A DNA stretch of 41,208 nt from Desulfosporosinus sp. I2 (lineage in GTDB: Bacteria; Bacillota; Desulfitobacteriia; Desulfitobacteriales; Desulfitobacteriaceae). The translations under genes and the position numbers were made by a program. Where the stretch lies: assembly GCF_000960765.1 (NCBI RefSeq), contig NZ_JYNH01000025.1:1-41208 (forward strand), given 5' to 3'. Numbering within the stretch: position 1 is the first letter of the stretch; the number at the start of each line of letters is the position of its first letter. Of the stretch, positions 7,412-15,485 are shown piece by piece. A model generated the notes under the pieces. That model was not told the origin of the DNA. It did no database searches and worked only from the letters and a program-made list of their open reading frames with translations.

Positions 7412-8275
7412 CTAAAACGATCGAAGCAACTTGCTTAGGAAACCTCGTACCCCTCCCGCTTGACGAGGCGGACGAAGATAAATTCCGGTAACTTTACCGG
7501 CAATCCACTGTATGCACTGATAGGCTGAACTTTCTGGAAAACTGATTCCCAGAGGTTCCTGTTTCATAACCGAGCGTCCTACGAGCGGGTCATCGTAAAC
7601 CCAACCTATGAAGTTAAGTGACCCGTCTAAAAATTTATGAACAGCCGTTTCCAGCCGATTAAACGTGTCCAGAGCGTCTGCTTTACTCTGTACCCGATTA
7701 ATCACCACATGGATAGGGACCTCACCGGCTTCTTGTTTTAAGGACTTAAGTAAACCATACCCATCAGTTAACGCCGTAGGTTCTGGCGTAGTCACCATAA
7801 TAATATCGTCCGCTGCTTGCAAAAAATTTGTGACCGTATGTCCGAGACCCGCTCCTGTATCAATAATCAGCAGATCTGCAATCGTTTCTAAACGCCCAAG
7901 ATTGGCTATAACATTAGTTAACCTATTCCTCTCTAAATTAGCAAGTCTCTGTACTCCAGAACCACCCGGGATAATTTGTATTCCCCGAGGACCCGTCAAA
8001 AGAATCTGTTCAATTGTTTTTTCTCCCGATAATAAATGCTCAATCGTATAACGCGCCGTTAACCCAAAGGCAATATCTACGTTAGCTAGACCTAAATCTC
8101 CATCAAGAATCACAATCCGCTGTCCATATTCAGCCAAGGCGAGTGCTAAGTTAATCGTGAAACTAGTTTTGCCCACTCCTCCTTTGCCGCTAGTTACCGC
8201 AATCACCCTCATTTTACTGTGTCTGAAGTTTTTACGAGAGGCCATATCTCGCAAGACACTCGCTTGATCATTCAT
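7412..8275 (-). CDS. flhG: Flagellum number/site regulator FlhG (MinD-like ATPase)
   Basis: This 287-residue MinD/ParA-type ATPase controls flagellar number and placement with FlhF. The N-terminus carries the FlhF-activating motif (DQASVLRDM, residues 3-11). A deviant Walker A (KGGVGKT, residues 31-37) follows, then DGDLGLANVD. The last residues (VRGFLSKLLRSF) form an amphipathic helix suited to membrane targeting. The ATG at 8275 overlaps the flhF stop by eight bases, so the two partners are coupled. The full set of motifs makes this FlhG rather than cell-division MinD. Confidence 0.96.
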   Translation of the reverse strand: MNDQASVLRDMASRKNFRHSKMRVIAVTSGKGGVGKTSFTINLALALAEYGQRIVILDGDLGLANVDIAFGLTARYTIEHLLSGEKTIEQILLTGPRGIQIIPGGSGVQRLANLERNRLTNVIANLGRLETIADLLIIDTGAGLGHTVTNFLQAADDIIMVTTPEPTALTDGYGLLKSLKQEAGEVPIHVVINRVQSKADALDTFNRLETAVHKFLDGSLNFIGWVYDDPLVGRSVMKQEPLGISFPESSAYQCIQWIAGKVTGIYLRPPRQAGGVRGFLSKLLRSF

Positions 8276-9479
8276 TGGGCATTTCCTCCCCGATCACATA
8301 GCGCGCCAAACGGTATGGTGTTGCCGCCTCTATGTCATCCGGGACATTCTGTCCGTTTGTCACATAAGCTGTTGGGAGTGTTGTCTGGCTCAGGAAATTC
8401 AGTATAGCGCCTGCACTCCCTGTCTCGTCCAACTTAGTAAAGATGAGATGACTAGTTAGGTCTTGGAAGCGTTGGTAAATCCGATGTTGATCAGCTGATT
8501 GAGTGGTGGCGCTCATCACAAGCATTGTAAAATCTGGTTTAGCCTCATCCAAAAATGCACGTAATTCAGACATATGCACATCATGGTGAGGACTTCGTCC
8601 AGCAGTATCAATAAAAATAAGTTCTTTATCAGCATGTATATGTAACGCTTCGTTAAGCCCCGCTGGCGTCATAACGACTTCAACAGGTACCCCAATAATT
8701 TCCCCAAACGTTTTAAGCTGCTCAACGGCAGCAACCCGATAAGTATCTGCCGTAATCAAAGCAACCTTACGTTTATCGACAATACTGAAGCCCGCTGCGA
8801 GCTTACCAATTGTCGTAGTTTTTCCAACTCCAGTAGGTCCAATCAAAGCGACAATCCTAGGCTTGTCAATTCCAGGTTGAATAAGCCCGATCTGTCCACA
8901 TATCTGACGAACATTGGCTTCAATCCGGGCGTATACCTGAGAATTGTCATTCCATTCTTCTGGCGACAATGTTTGTTGAACATGACTTATCAAGCGCTTA
9001 ACTAAGTTTTCGCTTATTCCTCTGTTCTGTAAATGATCTGCCCATTTTTGAAGTACGAGCGGCCAAACACCTTTTTCATCTCCGAGCACCTCCATATGCT
9101 TGTTCATTTGCTCAAGCAACAGATGCATCGACTTAATTTGAATTTGAAGGTCCTCTGTTTGCTCCTTTTGCTCTATTTGTTCCTTTTGCTCCTTTTGCTC
9201 CTTTTGCTCCTTTTGCTCCTTTTGCTCAGGCACATGATTAGTAACTATAGGTTTTGTTGCTTCGACATACCCATAATTCGAGGCTGAAGTCTTCTGCGCA
9301 GCAACTGGTTCTTCTTCAATGGCCGCCGTGATTTCAACTTTCTTTTTGCCAAAGAAGCCTAAGAAACTTCCATCACGAAATTCACGCGTCTGAAGGATAA
9401 CGGCTTCGGATCCCAGTTCCCGTTTCACTTTTCCCATGGTTTCTGACACACTATCTCCCACAAATCGCCTAACTCGCAC
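8268..9479 (-). CDS. flhF: Flagellar biosynthesis SRP-type GTPase FlhF
   Basis: This 403-residue protein is the third SRP-family GTPase, recruiting early flagellar parts to the membrane. The N-terminal B domain (MRVRRFVGDSVSETMGKVKR) is followed by a linker with eight tandem EQK-type triplets (residues 85-108). The N domain comes next, then the G domain with P-loop GPTGVGKT (214-221), DTYRVAAVEQL, DTAGRS and TKLDE. The start is a GTG at 9479, overlapping the flhA stop by 11 bases, with GGTGGGGA upstream. Its neighbour flhG supplies the activating protein. The charged linker is odd and may be variable in length. Confidence 0.97.
   Translation of the reverse strand: MRVRRFVGDSVSETMGKVKRELGSEAVILQTREFRDGSFLGFFGKKKVEITAAIEEEPVAAQKTSASNYGYVEATKPIVTNHVPEQKEQKEQKEQKEQKEQIEQKEQTEDLQIQIKSMHLLLEQMNKHMEVLGDEKGVWPLVLQKWADHLQNRGISENLVKRLISHVQQTLSPEEWNDNSQVYARIEANVRQICGQIGLIQPGIDKPRIVALIGPTGVGKTTTIGKLAAGFSIVDKRKVALITADTYRVAAVEQLKTFGEIIGVPVEVVMTPAGLNEALHIHADKELIFIDTAGRSPHHDVHMSELRAFLDEAKPDFTMLVMSATTQSADQHRIYQRFQDLTSHLIFTKLDETGSAGAILNFLSQTTLPTAYVTNGQNVPDDIEAATPYRLARYVIGEEMPNE
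9156..9227 (-). repeat. 9-bp microsatellite in flhF encoding EQK triplets
   Basis: Eight contiguous 9-base units encode EQK five times, then EQI, EQK and EQT. On the plus strand the unit reads CTCCTTTTG. The first five units are nearly identical in DNA, so the tract is a good candidate for slippage, always in frame. It lies in the linker between the B domain and the NG core. Confidence 0.95.
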
Positions 9480-11538
9480 GTTCCATCCCCACCATTCCTA
9501 CAGCTTGAACTTGTACCCCCTGGACTAATTCATTATATGATAGCACCATGAGTTGTGGCAGTTGACGCTCCGTGACCCGTTTTAAATTAATTCTCACCAG
9601 CGGTGCACACACAATTACTGGCGTTAACCCTTTAAGCATAACCTTTTCAACCTCGCGCGTGAGGTTTTGCATAAGTACATGGAGCACCTTCGGATCTAGT
9701 GCTAAATAAGTGCCGTAATCAGACGGTTGAATGCTATCCAGAATTTGCTGTTCAACTTGTGGATCTAAAGTCATCACTGGTAAACTTTTATCTTTCCCAA
9801 GAAGTGGCTGCAGAATCTGTCGAGCTAATGCCTGCCGGACATGTTCAGTCAAGCGGTCCGGATCTTTGGTAACCATAGCATAGTCTGCTAGAGTCTCCAG
9901 AATTGATACCATATCCCTTATGGAAACCCTCTCACGCAGCAAGTTAGCTAGAACCTTCTGAACTTGACCCAGACTTAGCGTTTCTGGTATTAACTCATCC
10001 ACAACGGCGGGGGCTAATTCCTTGGCATGCTCAATGAGCGTTTTAACATCTTGACGATTTAGAATTTCCCAGGCTTGAGTCTTAATCACTTCCGTAATAT
10101 GGGTTGCCAGCACGGTTGGCGCATCCACCACCATCCACCCACTAAGTTCTGCTTGCTCTCGGTATATCGAATTAATCCATTTGGCATCGAGACCGAAGGC
10201 TGGCTCTTTAGTAGGGGTCCCCGGAATCTCAGCATCATCTGCCCCATTACTCATTGCCATGTAATGGTCCGCCAAAATTTCGCCTGTAGCGATTTCTGCG
10301 CCTCGTATTTTTATAACATATTGATTAGGTTGTAAGTTCATATTGTCGCGCACCCTAATCACCGGAACGATGAACCCCAGCTCACTGGCAATCTGACGGC
10401 GAATTAGCACAATCCGTTCGAGGAGATCCCCCCCTTGTTGGACATCCACTAAGGCAATCAACGCATAGCCTAATTCAAGTTCCATATGGTCAACATTTAA
10501 GAGGTTTAGGACATTTTCCGGTTTCTTACTCTCTGCAATTTCCGTTTCCCGAGCTGCTGCTGACTCCTCGACGACCGAAACCTTAGAGTTTCGTTGGAGC
10601 ATTACTCCCATGGCAATTAAAGCAGCAGCCACAAGAAACAGTGGGAATTTCGGCAAACCAAGCAACGCTAGCATGCTCAATACCCCGGCAGTAATGAATA
10701 AAGCCTTTGGTTTTCTAAACAATTGTTTGACTAAATCTTCTCCTAAGTTGCTTTCCGAAGCTGCTCGGGTGACTACAAGGCCTGTCGCAGTAGAGATGAG
10801 AAGGGCAGGAATCTGAGAGACAAGCCCATCCCCGATCGTCAACAAGGTATACTTATGAAGAGCTTCTAACAATGGCATGCCCTGCATAACAACCCCGGTA
10901 ATAAAACCTCCGATAATATTAATAAATAAAATAATAATTGCGGCGATGGCATCCCCTTTAACAAACTTGGTTGAACCATCCATTGCCCCATAAAAATCTG
11001 CTTCCTGTTGAATCGCTTTACGCCGATCCCGAGCTTGTTGTTCGTTTATCATACCAGCGTTAAGATCAGCATCGATTGACATCTGCTTGCCTGGCATAGC
11101 ATCCAAAGTAAAACGCGCAGCTACTTCTGAGACACGCTCGGCACCTTTTGTGATGACAATAAATTGAACCAACACTAAAATAATAAAGATAATAAAACCA
11201 ACGACAGCATTTCCACGAATCACAAATTCCCCAAACTGCTGAATAATATTTCCTGCATGGCCATCCAGAAGAATGAGACGAGTCGCCGAAATATTCAAAG
11301 ATAATCGGTACAACGTCAAGGTTAACAAGAGCGAAGGCAAGGCTGAGAATTCCAAAGGATCTTTTGCAAAAACTGCGAGCATCAGGGTTAGGACAGAAGC
11401 AGTGATATTTAGGGTAATTAAAATGTCGAGCAATCCCGCAGGCAACGGAACAACCATCATGACCACGATGCCAACTAGTCCCAATGCCGCAATAATGTCT
11501 GTATTATTCAAGAACCGATGTTTAATTGTCGTGGCCAC
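9469..11538 (-). CDS. flhA: Flagellar type III export gate protein FlhA
   Basis: FlhA is the large export-gate subunit, with eight predicted membrane helices in the first ~310 residues and a cytosolic domain that docks chaperone-cargo complexes. The FHIPEP-family signature is present (RVSEVAARFTLDAMPGKQMS, then DADLNAG). I place the start at the GTG at 11538 (MATTIKHRFLNNTD; 689 residues), because AAAGGAGGG lies six bases before it. A possible ATG at 11565 would add nine residues (MTSHERRET) but has only a weak ribosome binding site next to the flhB stop. The order flhB-flhA-flhF-flhG is the standard Firmicute order. Confidence 0.97.
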   Translation of the reverse strand: MATTIKHRFLNNTDIIAALGLVGIVVMMVVPLPAGLLDILITLNITASVLTLMLAVFAKDPLEFSALPSLLLTLTLYRLSLNISATRLILLDGHAGNIIQQFGEFVIRGNAVVGFIIFIILVLVQFIVITKGAERVSEVAARFTLDAMPGKQMSIDADLNAGMINEQQARDRRKAIQQEADFYGAMDGSTKFVKGDAIAAIIILFINIIGGFITGVVMQGMPLLEALHKYTLLTIGDGLVSQIPALLISTATGLVVTRAASESNLGEDLVKQLFRKPKALFITAGVLSMLALLGLPKFPLFLVAAALIAMGVMLQRNSKVSVVEESAAARETEIAESKKPENVLNLLNVDHMELELGYALIALVDVQQGGDLLERIVLIRRQIASELGFIVPVIRVRDNMNLQPNQYVIKIRGAEIATGEILADHYMAMSNGADDAEIPGTPTKEPAFGLDAKWINSIYREQAELSGWMVVDAPTVLATHITEVIKTQAWEILNRQDVKTLIEHAKELAPAVVDELIPETLSLGQVQKVLANLLRERVSIRDMVSILETLADYAMVTKDPDRLTEHVRQALARQILQPLLGKDKSLPVMTLDPQVEQQILDSIQPSDYGTYLALDPKVLHVLMQNLTREVEKVMLKGLTPVIVCAPLVRINLKRVTERQLPQLMVLSYNELVQGVQVQAVGMVGMERAS

Positions 11539-11565
11539 GGTTTCCCTCCTTTCGTGGGAAGTCAT

Positions 11566-12621
11566 TTATGCCCTTAGAGACTTCTTCTTCTTCAACCGAT
11601 ATACAAATGCCAAAACTTCGGCAACCGCTTTATAAAGATCCGCTGGAATCCCTTGTCCAATGTCTACCTGAGCATAGAGGGCACGGGCCAGCGGCTTGTT
11701 TTCCATGATCACAAGGTCATATTCTTTCGCTAACTCCCGCATTCGCAGGGCAACCTGGTCTTGTCCTTTGGCGACAACGTAGGGTGCTTTCTGTACTTTT
11801 AGGTCATAGCGAAGAGCGACGGCGAAGTGGGTTGGATTCGTGACGACAACATCTGCAGTTTTTAAATCTTGCATCATTCGGCTCATGGCCAAGGCTCGTT
11901 GCCGTTTCTTGAGTTCACTCTTAAGTTCAGGGTTTCCCTCAGTTTGTTTGTATTCCTGTTTTAAGTCTTCGTCAGACATTCGTAAGCTTTTCTCATGTTC
12001 CCACCGCTGATAGATGTAATCAAATGCCGCTATGCCTAAAAAAGAAAGCGAAATATTCCAAGCAAGTTCCATCAAGGCTTGGCCTAAAAAAGTTGCCCCT
12101 TGCTCCACACTCAGTTGCTGCAGAGCAGGATAAATATGCAGGCGATCACGGACACTTCCATAAAGAAAGTAACCAATTAATATCACTTTCATTAAGGATT
12201 TTGCCAATTCAACCCAGGCCTTTATGCCAAACATTCGTTTTGCGCCACTGATCAGACTTAAACGGGAAATTTGAGGCTTCATGGACTCTCCCGTGAATAA
12301 GAACCCCACTTGGATATAATTAGAGATTAAAGCAATCATAAAACCTGCACCAAAAATTGGCGCCATGATTTGTATCCCCAACCAAAGAATATTGACCATT
12401 AGGCTTGACGCAGAACGTTCAGTCCACTCTGAAGAAAAGCCTAGGACGTAAGTAAAAAGGTATTCCATACGAAGTAACATGGCAGGAATCCAGAACTTAA
12501 GAAGAGCCACGAGACCTAAGAGCATTAAAGCAGAGATCACTTCTTGGCTTTTAAAAACCTGCCCCTTTTTTCGCGCATCCTCTTTGCGCTTGGACGTCGC
12601 GGGATGTTTTTTTTCACTCAC
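11566..12621 (-). CDS. flhB: Flagellar export switch protein FlhB
   Basis: FlhB is a membrane protein of the export gate that switches substrate class after the hook is finished. Four membrane helices lie in the first ~210 residues. The cytosolic part holds the self-cleaving NPTH motif (residues 262-265, in VVVTNPTHFAVAL). I start it at a GTG at 12621 (MSEKKHPATSKRKEDARKKG; 351 residues), which overlaps the fliR stop by four bases (GTGA) behind GGGGTGG. A TTG at 12654 would add 11 unconserved residues. FliK, encoded downstream, is its partner in the switch. Confidence 0.96.
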   Translation of the reverse strand: MSEKKHPATSKRKEDARKKGQVFKSQEVISALMLLGLVALLKFWIPAMLLRMEYLFTYVLGFSSEWTERSASSLMVNILWLGIQIMAPIFGAGFMIALISNYIQVGFLFTGESMKPQISRLSLISGAKRMFGIKAWVELAKSLMKVILIGYFLYGSVRDRLHIYPALQQLSVEQGATFLGQALMELAWNISLSFLGIAAFDYIYQRWEHEKSLRMSDEDLKQEYKQTEGNPELKSELKKRQRALAMSRMMQDLKTADVVVTNPTHFAVALRYDLKVQKAPYVVAKGQDQVALRMRELAKEYDLVIMENKPLARALYAQVDIGQGIPADLYKAVAEVLAFVYRLKKKKSLRA

Positions 12622-13397
12622 TGTTTCCACCCCTGGTAAAGTTCTAAGATCCAAGACATGTTGGTGTTAAACAGTCTAGCGACAGTTTCCCCTAAAAAAG
12701 GTATCGAGAGAAATAAAATAGTAAGCCCAAAAACAATCTTGACTGGGAAAATAACCGCAAAAATATTGAGTTGAGGTACTGTCCTAGATAAAAGCCCGAC
12801 CCCGACATCTGATACTAAAAGCGCTCCAAAAATTGGCATTGCTAATTGAATAGCTAAAGCAAATACATGAGAGACGAGCTGAACGTAAAAGAGGTAATTA
12901 CTCGGCAGATTCGACGGGTTGATCGGAATATAAGCATAACTTTTGACCATCGCTGCGATAAGATAGTGATGTGAATTAGTTGAAAGCAAAAGCATTGTAG
13001 CTAAAATAATCTGAAAGTTGCCCATCATAGGACTTTGAACTCCATAGACAGGGTCAATCGCCGCCCCCATGGTAAAACCCATTTGGAAATCAATTAATTG
13101 TCCTGCCCCTTGTAAAACTGCAGTTAGCAAATATATTATAAATCCAATGACCAACCCTACTAAACCTTCCTTGATCACTACTGCAACATAAGGTAATAGT
13201 TCGATTGGAATTGAAGGATATGTTGCCTGAATTAGCGGATAGATAATGACAGTAATACTTGCAGCCAAAATCAACCTCACCATGGCAGGGACGCCCCTGG
13301 CGCCGAAGACTGGTGCTAACATAATCATTCCAGCCCAACGAGATAAAACCAGAAGAAATAAAGAGAGGTTCCATTGGAGCAGCTGGGCTAGACTCAA
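12618..13397 (-). CDS. fliR: Flagellar export gate protein FliR
   Basis: This 259-residue, very hydrophobic protein is part of the FliP-FliQ-FliR export gate core. Typical FliR segments are FLLVLSRWAGMIMLAPVFGA near the N-terminus, IDFQMGFTMGAAIDP in the middle and ALLVSDVGVGLLSRTVPQLN further on. About six membrane segments are predictable. The start is a TTG at 13397 behind a run of six G residues with seven bases between, the same arrangement as at the pilZ gene. Heptad element C fills the space between it and fliQ. Confidence 0.96.
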   Translation of the reverse strand: MSLAQLLQWNLSLFLLVLSRWAGMIMLAPVFGARGVPAMVRLILAASITVIIYPLIQATYPSIPIELLPYVAVVIKEGLVGLVIGFIIYLLTAVLQGAGQLIDFQMGFTMGAAIDPVYGVQSPMMGNFQIILATMLLLSTNSHHYLIAAMVKSYAYIPINPSNLPSNYLFYVQLVSHVFALAIQLAMPIFGALLVSDVGVGLLSRTVPQLNIFAVIFPVKIVFGLTILFLSIPFLGETVARLFNTNMSWILELYQGWKQ

Positions 13398-13414
13398 ATT
13401 TTGTCCCCCCCTTA

Positions 13415-13564
13415 CTCGATGTTCGATATTCGTTGTTCGGTGTTCGAGGTCTGCAATTCATGTGTGGAAGTCCGCGGTTGATTCATAGTTCGCAGTCAGA
13501 AGTCCCAAGTCTGAGAGTCTTGATTCAAGGTTCGAATTTCGAATATCGAATATCGAATATCGAG
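13415..13564. repeat. Heptanucleotide tandem-repeat element C (about 21 units)
   Basis: 150 bases keep a 7-base register from end to end. The fliR side has CTCGATG, TTCGATA, TTCGTTG and TTCGGTG units; the fliQ side ends with three GAATATC units and GAG. The two outer ~26 bases are inverted copies of each other with few mismatches. The middle units are more degenerate (TCTGCAA, TCCGCGG, GAAGTCC) but stay in step. It ends two bases short of the fliQ stop codon and begins just behind the fliR ribosome binding site. Confidence 0.85.
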
Positions 13565-13566
13565 TT

Positions 13567-13839
13567 TTACATGCCTCCAAATGTAGCAAGCTGGGTCAAT
13601 ATATTTGAGGTGTATGCTGTCAAAACAGATAACATCCACGGACCCAGCAAAAGAATGACAACTGCCACTGAGATTACTTTGGGTATAAAAGACAGCGTTT
13701 GCTCCTGGATCTGCGTCATAGATTGAAAGATACTAACCAGAAGACCCACCAACAAAGAAACTCCAAGAATGGGCCCTCCTACTAGAAGCACAGCTCCCAC
13801 TGCTTCCTTCGCCATATATAATACCTGATTTTGGGTCAC
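13567..13839 (-). CDS. fliQ: Flagellar export gate protein FliQ
   Basis: This 90-residue protein has two membrane helices (about 16-38 and 52-75) and the FliQ pattern GPILGVSLLVGLLVSIFQSM, then TQIQEQTLSFIPK. It is the small subunit of the export gate, normally four copies around FliP and FliR. The start is a GTG at 13839, three bases after GGGGAGG. It lies 27 bases after fliP, in the universal fliP-fliQ-fliR order. Confidence 0.97.
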   Translation of the reverse strand: MTQNQVLYMAKEAVGAVLLVGGPILGVSLLVGLLVSIFQSMTQIQEQTLSFIPKVISVAVVILLLGPWMLSVLTAYTSNILTQLATFGGM

Positions 13840-13866
13840 TGTCCTCCCCCTTTATCTCACGCTCTT

Positions 13867-14634
13867 CTAATGGAAACTCGTCACCAACGACTCAACGACT
13901 AAATGCCACCCATCCACTAACACGAACAAAAGTAATTTAAAGGGCAGGGAAATCATCATCGGGGGAAGCATCATCATCCCAATTGACATAAGGGTACTGG
14001 ATACAATCATATCGATTACGATGAAGGGAATAAAGATCGCGAATCCCATTTGAAAAGCCGTCTTTAATTCGCTAATCACAAAGGCTGGAATCAATACGTA
14101 GGTTGGAACGTTTCTATAGGTTTTAGGCCGCTCCATTTTAGATAACCCTACAAAAAGCTCTAAATCCTTCTCCCGAGTCTGTTTAAACATAAACATCCGA
14201 ATAGGTTCTTCTGCTTTGACAAGGGCTTCCGTCTGTGTGATCTGATTCTTCATATAGGGTTGAACTGCATTCGTATTAATCTGGTTCCACGTAGGAGTCA
14301 TAATAAAGAACGTAAGAAAAAGGGATAACCCCACGAGCACTTGGTTCGGGGGAAGTTGCTGCGTTCCTAGTGCATTTCTCACAAACGATAATACGATGAT
14401 AATCCGAGTAAAGGAAGTCATCATCATGAGGATGGCTGGAGCTAACGAGAGCACTGTCAGGAGCATCAAAATTTGCAATGACGTCCCTGTTTGTTGTGTC
14501 GCAGAGTTTCCTAGGTCTAATGTAATTCCTGCCGCCCGAGCAATTTTAGGACTTGACAGCATTCCAAATCCCAGGGTAATGCCAAAGGGTAACCCAAATG
14601 TGATGAATTTAATGAATCGGCCTGAAGAAGCCAT
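13867..14634 (-). CDS. fliP: Flagellar export gate protein FliP
   Basis: This 255-residue protein forms the central export channel with FliQ and FliR. The N-terminus looks like a cleavable signal peptide (hydrophobic stretch ending near SSPKIARAAG), as known for FliP. Family motifs include MMTSFTRIIIVLSFVRNALG, then QLPPNQVLVGL, and the C-terminal AIFIPFIVIDMIVSSTLMSI and MMMLPPMMISLPFKLLLFVL. The ATG overlaps the fliO stop by one base (TAATG), so it is coupled to its assembly factor FliO. Confidence 0.97.
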   Translation of the reverse strand: MASSGRFIKFITFGLPFGITLGFGMLSSPKIARAAGITLDLGNSATQQTGTSLQILMLLTVLSLAPAILMMMTSFTRIIIVLSFVRNALGTQQLPPNQVLVGLSLFLTFFIMTPTWNQINTNAVQPYMKNQITQTEALVKAEEPIRMFMFKQTREKDLELFVGLSKMERPKTYRNVPTYVLIPAFVISELKTAFQMGFAIFIPFIVIDMIVSSTLMSIGMMMLPPMMISLPFKLLLFVLVDGWHLVVESLVTSFH

Positions 14635-15107
14635 TACTTTTCAACCTCCTCAAGCAAACGTTCCAACTCTATGGAAAAGGGCTCTTCTTTCTGTTGTGAC
14701 TGCCTCCGCCAAAGCTTTTGGACACTTTGGACCCACCCTTCCATTCGTTCTGTGGGGCGTGTAGTAATCTCTTCCAAGATTTCAGCTGCAATACGCGGAT
14801 CATGGATCTCACTGATTTTCACCAGGTGGTGATCCGATCCACCGAGGACCTGCAACTGACCAGCAATCTCTACAAGGTAAAGGCTTTGCTGCCCACTCAA
14901 TACTTGGCGGTCTAGAACCCTAGCCCATGGTGCATTTATCCTTCGATTATTCATCTTGCTCAGACGTCGGATAATCCAAAGGGACACAAGCAAAATAATG
15001 AGAAAAACCAGCAACATTCCTAGAAGCCCCCACCACGAAAAAACGGGCTGAGTCACAACCGGAGAAGCTCCACTTGAAGGTAACGGCAGGTCTTCGTTGA
15101 ATGACAT
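14634..15107 (-). CDS. fliO: Flagellar biosynthesis protein FliO (FliO/FliZ family)
   Basis: This 157-residue protein has a single membrane helix (about residues 26-46, WGLLGMLLVFLIILLVSLWI) followed by a cytosolic part with the FliO beta pattern (ARVLDRQVLSGQQSLYLVEI, then GQLQVLGGSDHHLVKI). FliO helps assemble the FliP ring. The gene starts one base after the cheY stop, without a clear separate ribosome binding site, so translation is probably coupled. Position between cheY and fliP is the Firmicute order and supports the call. Confidence 0.9.
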   Translation of the reverse strand: MSFNEDLPLPSSGASPVVTQPVFSWWGLLGMLLVFLIILLVSLWIIRRLSKMNNRRINAPWARVLDRQVLSGQQSLYLVEIAGQLQVLGGSDHHLVKISEIHDPRIAAEILEEITTRPTERMEGWVQSVQKLWRRQSQQKEEPFSIELERLLEEVEK

Positions 15108-15108
15108 T

Positions 15109-15471
15109 TTATTTCAACGCCTTCGTGACAGCCTCAACCACGCGCTCAGCTTGAAAAGGCTTAACGACAAAGTCTTTGGCACCCGACTGAATCGCTTCTA
15201 TAACCATGGATTGTTGGCCCATGGCACTACACATGATGATCCGGGCCTTCGAATCAAATTTACGTATTTCTTTAACTGCCTGAAGTCCGTCCATCTCTGG
15301 CATAGTTATGTCCATAATTGTTAGGTTCGGTTGACACTCCTTAAACTTCTCCACGGCTACGGCACCATTTTCTGCTTCACCAACCACGTTAAACCCATTT
15401 TTGGTTAAGATGTCTTTAAGCATCATTCGCATAAACGCCGCGTCATCAACAATCATTATTGTATCACTCAC
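15109..15471 (-). CDS. cheY: Chemotaxis response regulator CheY
   Basis: This 120-residue single-domain receiver carries the phosphoryl group from CheA to the motor switch. The acidic pocket Asp9-Asp10, the phosphoacceptor Asp54 (MDITMPEMDG), the Ser of IIMCSAMG and the Lys of VVKPF are all in place. There is no output domain. The start is a GTG at 15471 behind AGGAGG. It follows fliY, one of the proteins that bind and dephosphorylate it, by 14 bases. Confidence 0.97.
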   Translation of the reverse strand: MSDTIMIVDDAAFMRMMLKDILTKNGFNVVGEAENGAVAVEKFKECQPNLTIMDITMPEMDGLQAVKEIRKFDSKARIIMCSAMGQQSMVIEAIQSGAKDFVVKPFQAERVVEAVTKALK

Positions 15472-15485
15472 TTACAATTCCTCCT

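Noticed and set aside
9033-9287. Plus-strand frame with a poly-leucine run
   Set aside because: It is the opposite reading of the EQK microsatellite in flhF. Its leucine run is a repeat artefact, not a membrane helix.
13415-13564. CRISPR-like array
   Set aside because: The repeated unit is only seven bases with no spacers of constant length, and no cas genes are present.
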